64,000 bases of DNA from Armigeres subalbatus (lineage: Eukaryota > Arthropoda > Insecta > Diptera > Culicidae). Location of the stretch: NCBI RefSeq assembly GCF_024139115.2, contig NW_026942816.1, forward strand, positions 248,001-312,000. Reading direction: 5' to 3'. A model generated the notes under the pieces. The model was not told the origin of the DNA. It made no database searches and saw nothing but the letters and a program-made list of their open reading frames with translations. Both the position numbers and the translations under genes were made by a program. Position 1 is the first letter of the stretch. The number at the start of each line of letters is the position of its first letter. This document shows, one piece after another, positions 1 to 11,207 of the stretch.

Positions 1-1842
1 ATTGGCCTTTGAAATTATGGATGCGTAGTGAAGACGAAAATCCAAAAGAACACCGAGATCATTGACTTTATCGACTCTGCGTAGCGTATCGCCGTCAATT
101 ATGTAGTTAGTTGAAGATGATTAGCTGTTTTATGCGATGAAACGTCATTACCATATATTTTGGCACACTGATCGTCAATTTATTACGATTACACCATTCA
201 ACAAATAGGTCCAGAAATCTTTGAAGACGGTAACAGTCGTCAATTGTTTGAACCGTAACGTAGAGTTTGAAGTCATCCGCATATACCAGTTTGCATTTAG
301 CTCCATATCGTTGCGCAACATCATTGAAGAACAGCGTGAATAGCAATGTGCCCAAATTACTTTCCTGGGGAACGTCTGATTTGTTGACAAAAGGGTTTGA
401 GATACAGTTGTTTAGTTTCACACGTAGCGTCTTATTATTCAGATAGGCAAATGCATCCACGACTTGAGCTCTGCTGATGCACCCTGTGCATCTTGTCGAA
501 GGCAGCTTTAAGGTCAGTGTAGATGACATCGCCTTGTTTATTCTGTTCCATCGCTGTAACGCAAGTACTGGTGAAGTCCAGCAGATGACCATATCCTCTG
601 TCACTTCAAACGTTGTTAAACTTATGAAGTCTAAAGGCACATCACCGGATGCATTCTCAGCTTCACTATCGATTGCTTCAACGTCTTCGAAAACTGACGC
701 GAAGTGTTCCGCAAATAGTTCACTTGCGTCTGCGTTGCTCGTGGCTTCCTTCTCATTGAGATACACGTTAGCCGGAATGGTTGAGGTTTTCCTTTTACCG
801 TTTACGAAACTCCAAAAGCTCCGAGGATTTCGTCGTTAATCCATCTGAACTTTTGTTACATATGGACTTGTACAAATAGCCATTCAGCCTCCAAAATGCT
901 GTACTTGCGCGCTTAAATTTAAGTTTATTCTCTCCCGTTTTACACCTTCTTAATTTGCGTTGAGCATTGTAGGAGCATTGCGTAGTCAGTTTTCTTGTAA
1001 TCCAGTAGTATTACATCATTGTTTGCCGCCTCATCTGAATTTACTGGCGAATGATGAATAGCGGGTAGAGATAAAGTTAAAGGAGGGTGATGGGAATCAA
1101 TTGGCAAGAGTGGTACGACTGACTCTTCAATTTCAATTATGTTATCGACGTTATAGAACACAAGATCAAGCGTGCGTTGTAGCTCATTCATTATGGTGTT
1201 GCGCTGACTTAGATTGACAAAATCCATTCCGTCAAGAAGAGCTACACCAGCCGCATTCAACGAGAATGTTTCTGAGATGCTGACCACGTGATCTAAGGTT
1301 AACCATTGTAATCGAGGTTGACTGTAGTCACCACAAACAAAAACACTGTCAGCTTTGTTGCACAGCTCTCTAATAGAAGCAACATGTGCTTCCATAACAC
1401 CTACATCTCGACTACGGTCCGGAGGGATATACTCAACGGCCATATTGATCCTACGCCCTTTCACGCTCGCAGAAACACAAACCTGTTCAAGCATTCTTCC
1501 ATGATCGAGAGATATCAAAGTACTAGAATCACTGTTGCATGGATTACGGTCACAGCGATAAACATCGTACTCTGATCCGAAGAGCTGAATGGAGTTGATT
1601 CGGTCGTCCAAACCAGTCTCAGTCAAGAAAATCACATCAAACCCACTGTCAGAAGCAGCAAGAAAGAGATCGTCAATTTTTGTACGAATTCCCCGAACAT
1701 TCTGATAATAGGCCCATATGCGATCATCGGGATGATTTATCAACTGTCTTAGATGTGTGACTTGAAGTACGATCGGAGTATCGTGGATACAAATGGAGCG
1801 GAAATAAGGTCCCAAAGATGTAATAAAATTATTGTACTTGCC
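1..1842 (-). pseudogene. LINE-A: CR1/Jockey-type retrotransposon remnant (endonuclease and RT)
   Basis: Two minus-strand frames in the right order for one ORF2. The upstream one (1842-940) reads as an apurinic endonuclease-like domain, with the N-terminal NVRGIRTK start, a LTETGLDD block and a CGDY block. The downstream one (766-1) reads as reverse transcriptase, with a degraded VPQGSNLGPLL-type motif and the catalytic YADD at about 260-290, running off the window edge in phase (IDGDTL..VNDLGV motif). The segment between, about 770-940, also translates as pre-RT linker in shifted frames. Frameshifts and stops make it dead. Its 5' side abuts the poly(A) end of the next LINE at about 1843. The clade assignment rests on motifs only. 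Confidence 0.75.
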
Positions 1843-2521
1843 TTTTTTTCTTCCTAAGTAATGGAGGGGGAATCTGCTCAACAGACATCCTGGGTTGTCC
1901 AGGAAGTGCGGGGTTAGGGATCACCTCCAACAGCAAACGAGGGAGGCAGGACTACATCCCCGACCTGCTAAACCGTTTCCATTGCCGCCAAGCCCATAGT
2001 CCCTTCGGTACAACTAGAAAGTAATGCTTCAAAGGGGGGTAGTGCACAACGCACCCTCGAGGTTAGCTGCGTGTCCTTACAGCACCGAACATCGTAACTC
2101 GCTTTTTTAGAAGAACGCCATGGTATCATGCCAGCGCGTTGCCGGCTTTCCAGGTGGCCTTACCACGCCCTATGTCCTCGGAAGGTGGGAAGGGTCGACT
2201 TCGCGCCTGCTTCCCTCTGCACGACTGGTATCAAGAATGATGATGCCGCGTGCACCCCAAATTGACCTTTCTGCGATAGGGCCTATTCGCCAGCACACAG
2301 AAGGACTTGCCGACGATACCATGTTGTTCTTCGCGCGGCCACTTGTTCGATAAAAGGATCGAGTTCGACCACAGAGCATGACCACCGATATGACCCATGA
2401 AGCCGACTCCGATCCCTTGGACCACCTCTTATTTGCGTCTGAACTAGCCATCCTTCCCGAGCAGCACAAGTCAGCCAAAAATGGTTACAGCAACTTGATT
2501 GTGACTGAATTTGGTCACATA

Positions 2522-3583
2522 TCAGTTGCAGAAACCAATGAGAAACATGTGTGCTGCTAGGGTTGAGTCCACGCGCCACATTCTGTGTAGCTCCGAGACG
2601 ATTTGGGCGATAGCCGATAAAACGGCGTTCCAGCCAACTTCATCTTTACACATCCTCCGAACTAGGTTATCCGGGGTAGTGTCCAGACCACATGTGGTAA
2701 GCATGTGGTCACGCATTGCACGAAAACGTGAGCACAAGAACAACACATGTTCCGCCGTTTCCTCTAAACCTGCGCACACCAAACACTCGGGCGAGAGCGA
2801 GCAAGCCAGCTGCGTTACCTGCACTGTGATTTTGCAGCACGCTGAAACGCCGGGCACATCGAACCCCCCATGGGGTGCTTGCTGTTCACAGCTTTGCTGG
2901 AACAAATCAAACAATTGGGAGCATTGTGCCTTATGTCCCTCCAATCCGCAGCGTCGGCAGAGATTGCTTCTGTCAGGGCCTTTGCAGTCCCATTGCTTGT
3001 GCCCCGGTACCAGGCACTTGAAGCAAACTTCGGGTTGCTCGTATATGCCCACAGGGCATACCGACCATCCCACCTTGACGCTCCCTAACTTGACTACCTT
3101 GGAGGCGTCCGCTGCAGATAGCCGAACAAATGCTACCTGCGTCCCTGCCGGATCTTTCCGTAGCCGAACGGCTGCGGTGGACGTCTCCACTTCACACTGT
3201 CGCCGCAGTGCCGTGACGAGCTCTTCGACTTCGGTGATCTCGTCCAGGTATTTAACCCTTAGATTCACCTCCGTCGTGAGTGCCCTCACTTTGACCGTCT
3301 CGCCTAGGACTTCCTCCGCCAACTTCTTGTAGGCGGCGCCTTTTTGCGAGACGCCCCGCTTCAGCTCGAGGATCATCTCGCCCATCCGGGTACGTCTTAT
3401 TCGACGTACGTCGGCGCCGAGTTCACCGAGCTTGACGTCACTCCTCATCGCCTTCAAGACGTCCGAGTACTTAGCCTCGTCCGCCGTGATGACTAGGGCA
3501 TCGTCCCTGGAGCGATTGGCGCCCTTCCCTAGACTTCTTGCTACTCTCATTCGCCTGGGCCTTCTTTTCGGCCCTTCGGTCAT
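2522..3583 (-). pseudogene. LINE-B copy 1: gag C-terminus fused in frame to the ORF2 tail
   Basis: One open frame of 353 codons. Its first two thirds is gag: a Lys/Arg-rich region, a SDVLKAMR..RRIRRTRMGEMILEL block, an RRM-like EVNLRVKYLDEITEVEEL segment, then knuckles CFKCLVPGHKQWDC and CRRCGLEGHKAQC. The last third is the typical C-terminus of an R1/Jockey ORF2, with the Cys/His motif CLVCAGLEETAEHVLFLC followed by SRFRAMRDHM. In an intact element these belong to different proteins, so the frame is a deletion fusion. Whether the fused protein is ever made is unknown. RNA binding by the knuckles is the likely retained activity. Confidence 0.65.
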
Positions 3584-4439
3584 CCTCCTCTATTTCCCTG
3601 GTCTGGTGCGGCTGAGAGCTCTCAGCCTGCCGTAACCCCTTACCACCGTCTTTCTTGGGTGGACGGACCTTTTCAGGTCCTTCCTCCCCCGGTTTTGGAG
3701 GTACCTGGCCGAGGTTCAGCTTCCCAGCCCCACTACCCTTGTTCGGGGTAGTAACACTCCGCGTTTTGGAGCGGCCCCCAGAGAGCTCATCCCCTGGAGA
3801 CTGTCTCCCCCGTTTTTGTGTCTGCTCCGTTGGAGCAGTCATCCCCGACGTAACCGCAAATACTTGAGCCTCAGTCTGGGTAGACTTTGGTACCACCGTC
3901 TTCGCTGGCACGCCTTCGGTCGATTCGACCTTGCCCGAGTCCGCGAATCCTTGGGCCTCAGTCTGGGTAGACCTCGATTCCACGAATTTCACGGGTTTAC
4001 ACTTGGCCGTCCCGATCGCCCTCTTCAGCTTGGCGTCCAGCATCGACTTTCGAAGTTTCTGCAAGCTCCTCTTGAGGTCCTTACTGATATTATGCTTCGA
4101 TGACGCAAAGTCGATGATGGCGTCCAGCTGTTTCGTCGCCACCTCGAAGGCCGAAAGCCCATCGCGTTTGCGGTTTATCGCCTCCACAAGCCATGGGCCG
4201 TCAATAACCTCTACCGGCGTTTTTTTAGTCGAGATGAAGGCGAAGTGACCCACGCTGGCGCTGCGCACTGAGCTGCCGACTATTGCCTCTGGCCTCCTAA
4301 GCGGAGACCTGAACAACCCACCTCTTGCGAAGGGGTTGTCGCCTACACTACTACCACTAATTGAAGAATTGACTTGGTTTTCCATTTTGGTCCCACGAGT
4401 TGCTCGGGAAAAGAGGTCCACAACGCCAGAGCCCAGCAT
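3471..4439 (-). pseudogene. LINE-B copy 1 ORF1 (gag), N-terminal part
   Basis: A 322-codon frame starting MLGSGVVDLF or at the internal MENQVNSS. It is a low-complexity basic and Pro/Lys-rich protein of the kind found at the N-terminus of R1/LOA gag proteins. It shows an AFISTKKTPVEVIDGPWLVEA block, a helical segment (AFEVATKQLDAIIDFASSKH), and repeats of a RSTQTEAQ motif (twice in this copy). The frame is lost near 3480-3580, where the CCHC-bearing half continues in another minus frame, so a frameshift separates the two. The same protein, with about 90% similar residues by eye, is read in copy 2 at 50248-50838. Confidence 0.7.
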
Positions 4440-4654
4440 GACGCGGTAAGGGACAATTACTGTGGAGGGTGCCCAGGTACCCCACAGGCTCCGTTAAAGG
4501 TCTAGCTTATTATTTCACCCCCCTGGCCATGCATCCCCTCGGCACGGGTCGCTTGACGCCTTGGGATTAAAGGTTAGGGACGATGGTCCCGGTCTAACCC
4601 GTAGTGGCCATGGGGAGGGGTAGTCAAGCCCTTGGACAAAGTCCCTGCTGCCCC

Positions 4655-5350
4655 GTAGGACGAGCAAGTTGGAAGCCCTCTTCACCAATTCCGAGCACAG
4701 GAACGGAACGGCTTGGGCGGCTGGAATAATCGGCTTCGCTGGAAAATTGGCAGAGCTCGACTGTGTCGGATGGCTTGAGGGCTTCCAATATGCTTTGTGA
4801 AGAGCGTTCCGTCGTCGGTGACTGTGGAGGACCAGATGATTGCGGGTAATTGATCAGGAAATTCGCAGTCGAACTTTTCATCGTCGAAGAAGAACATTGG
4901 CTTGAATGCGATGCAAGCAATTTGGAAGCCCCCTCCACCGATTCCGAACACAGGAACGGAACGGCTTGGACGGCTGGAACAATCTGCTTCGCTGCAATAT
5001 CGGTTAGGCTCGACTGTGTCGGATGGCTTCGGGGCTTCCAGCATGCTTTGTGATGAGCGTTCCGTTAGCGGTGACAGTGGATAACTAGATGATTGCGGGC
5101 AGTTGATCGGGTAATTTGAAGTAAACCTTTCCATCGTCGATAAAGGTTGGCTTGGAATATCGCACGCTTGTGGACTAGAATTTGAAGAGGGCTCAACGTA
5201 CGAATAGAATTCTATTTTTTATACCTGCCAGTGCAAGCAAGTTGGAAGACCCTTTCACCGATTCCGAGCACAGGAACGGAACGGCTTGGACGGCTGGAAC
5301 AATCTGCTTCACTGGAAAATCGGTAAGGCTCGATAAGGCATCGTATTTAG
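4655..5350. repeat. Three partial tandem copies of a roughly 250-320 bp unit
   Basis: Direct repeats begin at about 4661, 4916 and 5233 with a caagcaagttggaag-type start and share the core caggaacggaacggcttgg, followed by a Cys/Ser-rich open segment. Unit 1 is cut at its left edge by the 5' end of LINE-B copy 1. Unit 3 is truncated after about 115 bp. On the minus strand the units translate as a repeated PSDTVE..SSRPSRSVPV..GIG motif, which looks like repeated coding sequence or merely an open repeat. The origin is not recognised. Confidence 0.7.
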
Positions 5351-5369
5351 TGATGCAGATCTAGTTGGC

Positions 5370-5565
5370 GACAATTAGATCTGCATCACCAACACTACAT
5401 TCATTCACTCGATATCGAAACAGCTTTTCTTTACGGTGAACTACAGGAGGATATGTACATGGTATTTAATGACCCAACTGCGAAACAAAATCAAAGCTAG
5501 CAAAATCTCTGTATGGTTTGAAGCAAAGTCCTAGATGCTGGAACGAGAAATGAAAAAAAATGTCC
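5370..5565 (+). pseudogene. Ty1/copia reverse transcriptase scrap
   Basis: The plus strand translates, with a stop and a frameshift, as DIETAFLYGELQEDMYM followed by a degraded SLYGLKQSPRCWN block. These are two consecutive copia-clade RT motifs. No ends or flanking duplication can be seen. It lies between the tandem repeat and a LINE scrap. Confidence 0.7.
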
Positions 5566-5574
5566 TATCAGGAT

Positions 5575-6000
5575 TGGATTGGATGAATGGGTCCTCCAAC
5601 AGCTGATGCAACTAGTGATTCATTCGTTTTCCTCTTGTACCGTCTTCCATATAAACCCCGCCATATATCGCTTTTCTTTTCGAAAACTCCGAGTGCGCGT
5701 TGTTCCTCCACGGGCATTGTACAGGCTTGTGTCCGTAGAAGATTACCAGTCTAATGAGAGTCTTATGGATAGTCAGTTTATGTTATGTTGTCTTCATTTT
5801 CGTCAGTCACCCAAATACACGAATTCTTCAACCACCTTGATTTCCTCACTACTGATTGATGCAAGCTTGTGGTGGGTGGCTCATGTCCTTACGTGCCATA
5901 ATATCAATGTCGTAGGTGAAACCAAATGGCTTACAGGACTTCGTGATAATCGAACCATTCGCGCCAATCCTTGCCCTTTGTATTACCCATCCAAAGCGAT
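5575..6000 (-). pseudogene. RTE-like LINE scrap (RT C-terminal region)
   Basis: Minus-strand translation gives GSIITKSCKPFGFTYDIDIM, a decayed version of the SIITKS..FADDIDI block seen in other LINEs of this window (compare 31570-31640). Then come fragments of YGHE..LEDQRA..FERK and MEDGT..RMNHELHQLLEDP-type motifs. Several stops. The same C-terminal motifs recur at 32000-32130, 33010-33400 and 34380-34560 on the plus strand. Confidence 0.6.
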
Positions 6001-6700
6001 GTTGAATAGAATCTACATCAGGGTCTAGCTGGAATTTGAATTTTATGGTCGCTATCTCGGATGTGTCTGCCAAGTAGATGAACACATGCTTTGCGCCTAC
6101 AAGATCAGCATCCCTCATGCACATATGGTTTCCTGCTTCTATCACGCCAGAGTTGCCTTCTTCATCACAATTCGTAAACTCGTTATGGAAACTCGGTTTC
6201 TGTAAGCATTCCGACGCGTAGTGCTCACACTTCTCTTGAAGAAACACTTCATACTCGATTTGACCTTCTGATTGCTTGGCAGTTGCCAGCCTTTCAATCA
6301 GCCTCGATGGCCACGTTCTAAAGAATCTTCGATTGGATCCACCGTCCACTTGATTCCTGATGCGTTCATTCCCATGACCCTTGAGTCGTATCTCATCGGC
6401 AGCCCTATCATGAGGATCAAGGATATCCATTGGTCGTCGAGACCAATCGGGAAACCTCCTGCAGCTTCTGGCACGCCGTCAAAATCTCGTCCACATACTC
6501 TTCAACGGTTGAAGTCTGTAAACTCTAATTTTATCAACTTCTGCAGCAGGATAATCTTCCTGTATTTCCGGCTGTCTTGCAGACGATACTTAGGCGACTC
6601 GTCGCTAAGGCACGGCCCAAGAGGCCCTCGCTGATCGTCCGAAGAATCAACGGCATGCCAGATTTCTTTCCTTGAGCATCACCATCTGCATTTCGAACGC
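6001..6700 (-). pseudogene. Retroelement gag-like remnant, family uncertain
   Basis: A minus-strand open stretch (about 6430-6000) and broken frames to its right translate as RLIERLATAKQSEG..FLQEKCEHY and, near 6640-6700, a WAFQMQM-like phrase. Both resemble gag regions of LTR retrotransposons, the first recalling BEL/Pao gag and the second copia gag. The matches are short and the frames broken, so this is a weak call. Confidence 0.3.
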
Positions 6701-6963
6701 CAACGTCGCGTAGTCGTCACTGCCTTTTAGCTTATCCGGAGATTTATGGGACACTCTAATGAACGAAACTCTGCTAGCATATTCTTGTGCTTGCCGATTT
6801 CCTCCACCTTCCAATTCCCTGTAACTCCCTTCGTTCCTCCGTCCAGAACGTAGACTTGAGAAAATTTATGACACAAATCTCCCGAATTGAGGTGAACGTG
6901 CCCCTGGAGCCGATGTTCTGATGGCCGCTCTGTCGGATGTGTCTGCCAAGAAGATGGACACCA

Positions 6964-7018
6964 TGTTGGTTTATCCAGCCACCGGGCGCTGATGCACTGA
7001 TACCAAACGCCCGAGTCA
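6964..7018 (+). repeat. copia-1 5' LTR remnant
   Basis: It matches the first 55 bp of the 3' LTR at 10020 with two differences (for example tttatcc against tgtatcc), then diverges at attgtcgg. U3 downstream, R and U5 are absent. Confidence 0.85.
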
Positions 7019-7099
7019 CAATTGTCGGTTGTCGTTGTGATTTGCGGTGGTGTCGTTCGCGTGTGCGGATCGTCGGGAAGTTTGTTTTTGTGCAGCGGA

Positions 7100-9121
7100 A
7101 TGGCGGAAGTGGGCAAGTTCACCCTGGCCAAGCTCAACAACAACTATGCGACGTGGAAATTTGAAATGGAGATGCTGTTGACGAGGGAAGACATCTGGTA
7201 CGTAGTGGAGGAAGTCAAGCCCGAGCCGGAGACGGCTGCAAGGAAGAAAGCCGACAGGAGGGCGCGAACAACAATCGCTCTGTGTGTTGATCCGAGTCAG
7301 TACACACTGATACAGAATCATGATTCCGCCCGTGAAGTTTGGGAAGCACTTCGAGACTATCACGAAAAGTCAACAGTTACTTCCCAGCTGTCGCTCTTGA
7401 GTAGGTTGCTGGATGCAAAGCTCCAGGAGGGCGGAGATGCCGAAAAACATCTACTCGATATGGACACGTTGTTTGCACGGTTGCAGAGTGCGGCCCTCCC
7501 TCTGGATGAGAAGATGAAGGTAGGCGTGGTGTTGCGAAGCATGCCAGCGTCCCACCACCATTTGGCATCGGCGCTAGAGGCACGCCCGGACGCAAATATT
7601 ACCATGCAGCTCGTCACATCGAAACTACTGGACGAGTTTCATAAGCGGCGCGAGAGAGACGGTAATGGACCCGGTGGCGAGCAGGTGCTCAAGACACAGT
7701 CAAGCAAGACATGCTTCTCTTGCAAGCACCCAGGCCACTTTAAAAAGGATTGTCGGAAGTGGCTCGCAGTGAAGGGCTCACAAGATGAAGCAGGATCGTC
7801 CAGCGGCGGTAAGTCAAACGGCGGTGGTCAACGCAAAGCCAAAGCGAAGCAGGTCACAAACAAGGAACGGGAGCCTGTGAGCTTTCTCGTGCAGGAGGAG
7901 AGCTACGTCAGTCGTGCCCCAGCGGCGCAAAAACGTTTGTGGACCGTCGATAGCGGTGCGTCGTGCCACATGACAAGCAGCGACGATTTTTTCGACACGC
8001 TGGATGAGTCGAATAGCGTTCAGGTTGTGATGGCAAACGGGAACCACACGAAGTCGGGCGGCCACGGTAGCGGATTTGTGAAGTGTGTCGACGGCGCTGG
8101 GCAGTCCGTTGATGTTCGGCTGGACAACGTTTTATACGTGCCGGATCTCGATAGCGGACTCATTTCTGTAAGTAAGATCGCGGATAAAGGCTACGACGTG
8201 CTGTTCAAGCAGAAGAGTGTTGAAGTTATTGATCAATCGAAGAATGTTGTGGCGACGGGTGTACGGAACGGCGGCTTATATGTGCTGAAGGACCAGGAAT
8301 ATGCAGCGGCGTCAAATGCGTGCTATTCGATGAACTGCCAGCACAGAAGGTTCGGTCATCGTGATCCAGCGGTTCTGGATCGAATTCTTCGAAAGCAGTT
8401 AGCCACAGGAATGAAGCTGGTGGACTGTGGTCAGAAGATTGTCTGTGAGTGCTGTCTGGAGGGGAAGTTTTACCGTCCCCCGTTTCCTCAACAAGCCGCC
8501 CGGAAGACCACTCAGCCTCTCCAGCTCATACACACGGATTTGTGTGGGCCTATGTCAAACGTCACCCCGGCAGGCAACCGATATTTTATGGTGCTGATTG
8601 ACGACTTCAGTCGGTACCTGGTACTATATCTACTGAAGGACAAGGGTGAGGCAAAGGAATGCATCAAGAGCTTTGTGAGGCTCGTTGAAAATCAGTTCTG
8701 TCGGAAACCGCAGACAATCCGGTCGGATCGAGGAGGTCAGTTCATAAATCAGGAGTTGAAGCAGTTTTATCGTGACGAAGATATCCAGATGGAACTGACC
8801 GCTGGCTACGCCCCTCAGCAAAATGGCGTTGCTAAACGCCGGAATAGGTACCTCCAGGAGATGACGGTGTGCATGCTAATGGACGCGGGCCCCGGAAAGC
8901 GGTACTGGGGAGAGGCGATTGCTGCAGCGGGTTATATCCAGAACCAATTGCCTTCGAGATCGGTGGGAAAGACACCAATGGAACTGTGGAGCGGACAAAA
9001 ACCGGATCTGGGCGGACTGAAGGTGTTCGGATGTGACGCCTATGTTTACATTCCGGACAAGCGTAAAAAAATGGACAAGCGGGCTGAAAAGCTAACGTTC
9101 GTCGGCTACGAATGCGGGTGA
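7100..9121 (+). pseudogene. copia-1 gag-protease-integrase
   Basis: The ATG at 7100 (MAEVGKFTLAKLNN) is the usual copia gag start. The open frame extends upstream to 7022 without a better start. In order: gag helical domain with WKFEMEMLLTREDIW; zinc knuckle CFSCKHPGHFKKDC; protease WTVDSGASCHM with the catalytic DSG; integrase zinc domain with HRRFGH; catalytic Asp in HTDLCGPM and SDRGGQF. The third catalytic residue, the Glu of the family's NGVAERKNR, is Lys here (NGVAKRRNR), so the integrase should be inactive. The frame ends at 9121 in the region just after the integrase core, where sequence is deleted before RT. Confidence 0.9.
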
Positions 9122-9125
9122 TGGA

Positions 9126-10005
9126 GTGAGTGATACAAGGCCGAAGAGAAGTACGGCGGGCGTTTTTCCAAATAAACTTGACAATTTTGTGGTGGGCGTG
9201 ACGAAAATGGAGGAGCGTGATCCAAAGATCGACAAAGAAGCAGTAGCAAGTGTGAATAAGAAGGAGTGGAAAAAGGCTATGGACAGTGAATATGAATCGC
9301 TACTTTCGAACGATTCTCGGAAGCTCGTTCCTCTGCCAAAAGGGCGCCACGCAATCGGGTCGAAGTGGGTTTTTAAACAGAAGAAGGACTCAAATGGACA
9401 AACAGTGAGATTCAAAGCGCGCCTGGTTGCACAGGGCTGCGCGCAACGATATGGTGAAGATTTCGACGAGATGCACGCACCAGTTGCACTGCAGCAAACG
9501 TTCAGAGTGCTGCTAACTGTGGCGGGCCATAAGAAGCTTCAAGTGCGGCATGTAGATGTGAAGAACGCTAATTTGAACGGAGTGCTACAAGAGGAGATTT
9601 TTATGCGCCAACCGGCTGGCTACTCCATGGCGGGAAAAGAGGAGGTCGTCTGTAAGCTGAATCGCAGCCTGTCCGGGACCAGCAGCAGCTCAGGAAGCGA
9701 CCTGGCTCCGACGATTGTTGGGTGACCTTGACCACGTACAACATCAACCAACCATTCTAAACGAGGATAATCGAGGTTGCATTGACTTCGTTTCACTGGA
9801 GCGTCAAAACAAAAGAAGCAAGCACATCGATACCAAGGTCTACCACGCCCGGGATATCTGTAGCCGCGAAGTCATCCAACTACATTACTGCGCTACCGAT
9901 AGGATGATCGCAGACGTGTTCACCAAACCTCTGGGCGCAACCAAGATGCAATATTTTGCGGAGAAGCTAGGTCTACGCCCGGACCGGAAGTCTGACCGGA
10001 AGTGA
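9126..10005 (+). pseudogene. copia-1 reverse transcriptase start fused near RNase H end
   Basis: 9126-9725 encodes the N-terminal RT region: KEWKKAMDSEYESL, LVPLPKG, SKWVFK, RFKARLVAQG, then VRHVDVKNANLNG and EEIFMRQPAGY. It stops before the YVDD block. After a deletion at about 9720, 9715-10005 resumes at the last part of RNase H, with EDNRGC, RSKHIDTK and DVFTKPLG. The catalytic RT centre and most RNase H residues are missing. Confidence 0.88.
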
Positions 10006-10007
10006 TC

Positions 10008-10019
10008 AGCGAGGAGGAG
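10008..10019 (+). promoter_or_regulatory. copia-1 polypurine tract
   Basis: The purine-rich agcgaggaggag directly precedes the 3' LTR TGTTGG, the position of the plus-strand priming site in LTR retrotransposons. A comparable gaggaggag precedes the copia-2 3' LTR. Confidence 0.75.
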
Positions 10020-10257
10020 TGTTGGTGTATCCAGCCACAGGGCGCTGATGCACTGATACCAAACGCCCGAGTCACAGGGCCAGCAGAGCAGAAATACAAA
10101 CAGTGTACCTTTTTGTCTGTCATTTTTTTTAACCCCAAACAAGTTCGAGAAAAATACACACGTGTCGAAACTAGTTCTCCGGTGTTCCGTTATTTTAATC
10201 CGATTCCTACGCAGATTCGAGGTGCCACTCTGTTTATTCCATTCTCTAGTTCCAACA
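10020..10257 (+). repeat. copia-1 3' LTR
   Basis: 238 bp starting TG and ending CA, followed by the target duplication CACCA. Its first 55 bp match 6964-7018. Confidence 0.88.
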
Positions 10258-10262
10258 CACCA

Positions 10263-11207
10263 TTCCTTCCGTTTTTCATTGCAACGCCGTGTTGAAGTGA
10301 TAATAATCCTTTTTCCGTTCTTTTCATGAAAATGCTTAAAAAAATATCGTGATGAAAAGTTTTCACTTTCGGCTTGTTATCGGCCGGTTGCTATGGCGAT
10401 GATTCAAAAAAAATCTATGAGTTTGTATTTGTTTAGTTTGAAAACTAAATTTGAATATTGGTTGATTTCTTCGATTGTGTAATTACAGCATCTCAACCAG
10501 GCCTAAACTGCCTATCGCATATCAGTCCCATATGAATTTCCATCGTTTTCGAGTTAGCATCTGTAACCGTCATTTTCATCATAGTATTATCGGGGCTCTG
10601 TCCAAGTGTGGGGATGTAATGCCAATAAGAAGAAGAAGATTGTCGAATACAACTACTGTTGAACAGGAATGTTTGTTCTGGAAAAATCTAAAAAAAAAAA
10701 TCTGGCCTGTTTGTCCAGATGAAAATTGACCGCATATGAGTCCCTTTTTCTTTGATTTTTTAAATTAATTTTGATTAATTTTCAAGATGGGACAAGTAGG
10801 CTTGATGTTTGTTCCCCTTTTTCTCAATTTGATAATTTTTCATACGGGACAAATGTGCGATCATGGGCAGTATACTGCCGCGATTCGCATAAGATTTCCA
10901 TGTCGATTTTTGACGATTTTGATTTTCTTTCACAAATAAGCCTAAAATGAACTCAACTTTGAGAAAAACTGGTGAAATAATAGGCTTTGTTCTCGAAAAT
11001 TGAAAATTAAAACCCACTTGTGTTGTCTCATCTTGCTTTTTATTCGCATAACAGTCACATTCCAGATATTTATACACTCTCGCACAGAACATCAATGTAA
11101 TAATGGTCCATTTAATAGTCCCATAGCAATGTATATAGATAAAGAATATTATGCCAAATATTCAGAAAGATTGCTGGTTTTATCGATTTATTAGTTTTTT
11201 TTTTTTT
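10263..11207. other. AT-rich intergenic or intronic stretch
   Basis: No coding gene is supported. It holds a SINE 3' fragment (10594-10639), a half copy of a short hairpin family around 10836-10880 (cgatcatgggcagtata), and a long T run at 11194-11213. It probably lies within the intron upstream of the Dsp1 exon at 12183, which is inferred from position only. Confidence 0.5.
10594..10639 (+). mobile_element. SINE 3' end fragment (Feilai-like)
   Basis: ggctctgtccaagtgtgggg, then atgtaatgccaataag and an (AAG)n tail, match the last ~45 bp of the complete SINE at 52698-52997. Only the 3' end is present. Confidence 0.75.

Larger units (their letters stand above)
1843..4654 (-). mobile_element. LINE-B copy 1: internally deleted R1-type non-LTR element with both ends present
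   Basis: On the minus strand the element runs from a 5' end at 4654 (plus-strand ...ctgctgcccc) to an A-rich tail at 1843 (plus-strand run of seven T). It holds a gag-like ORF1 with CCHC knuckles, then directly the zinc-finger C-terminus of ORF2 and a 3'UTR. The whole endonuclease, RT and most of ORF2 are missing. The second copy at 47910-51053 has the same 5' terminal sequence, the same 3' end and the same gag/ORF2-tail junction, so the deletion predates both copies. No matching target duplication was found around this copy; its left flank is LINE-A and its right flank a tandem repeat. Confidence 0.8.
6964..10257 (+). mobile_element. copia-1: Ty1/copia retrotransposon, 5' LTR and pol deleted
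   Basis: The element is bounded by a perfect 5-bp target duplication CACCA (6959-6963 and 10258-10262). It starts with the first ~55 bp of the LTR (6964-7018, TGTTGGTTTATCCAGCCAC...) and ends with a 238-bp 3' LTR (10020-10257, TGTTGGTG...CCAACA). The rest of the 5' LTR, which would carry the promoter, is missing. Internal coding runs gag, protease, integrase, RT and RNase H with two internal deletions (about 9121 and 9720). It cannot be autonomous. Confidence 0.9.

Noticed and set aside
477..839. Plus-strand open frame of 120 codons
   Set aside because: It is the complement of the LINE-A RT frame; composition and position show it is a shadow.
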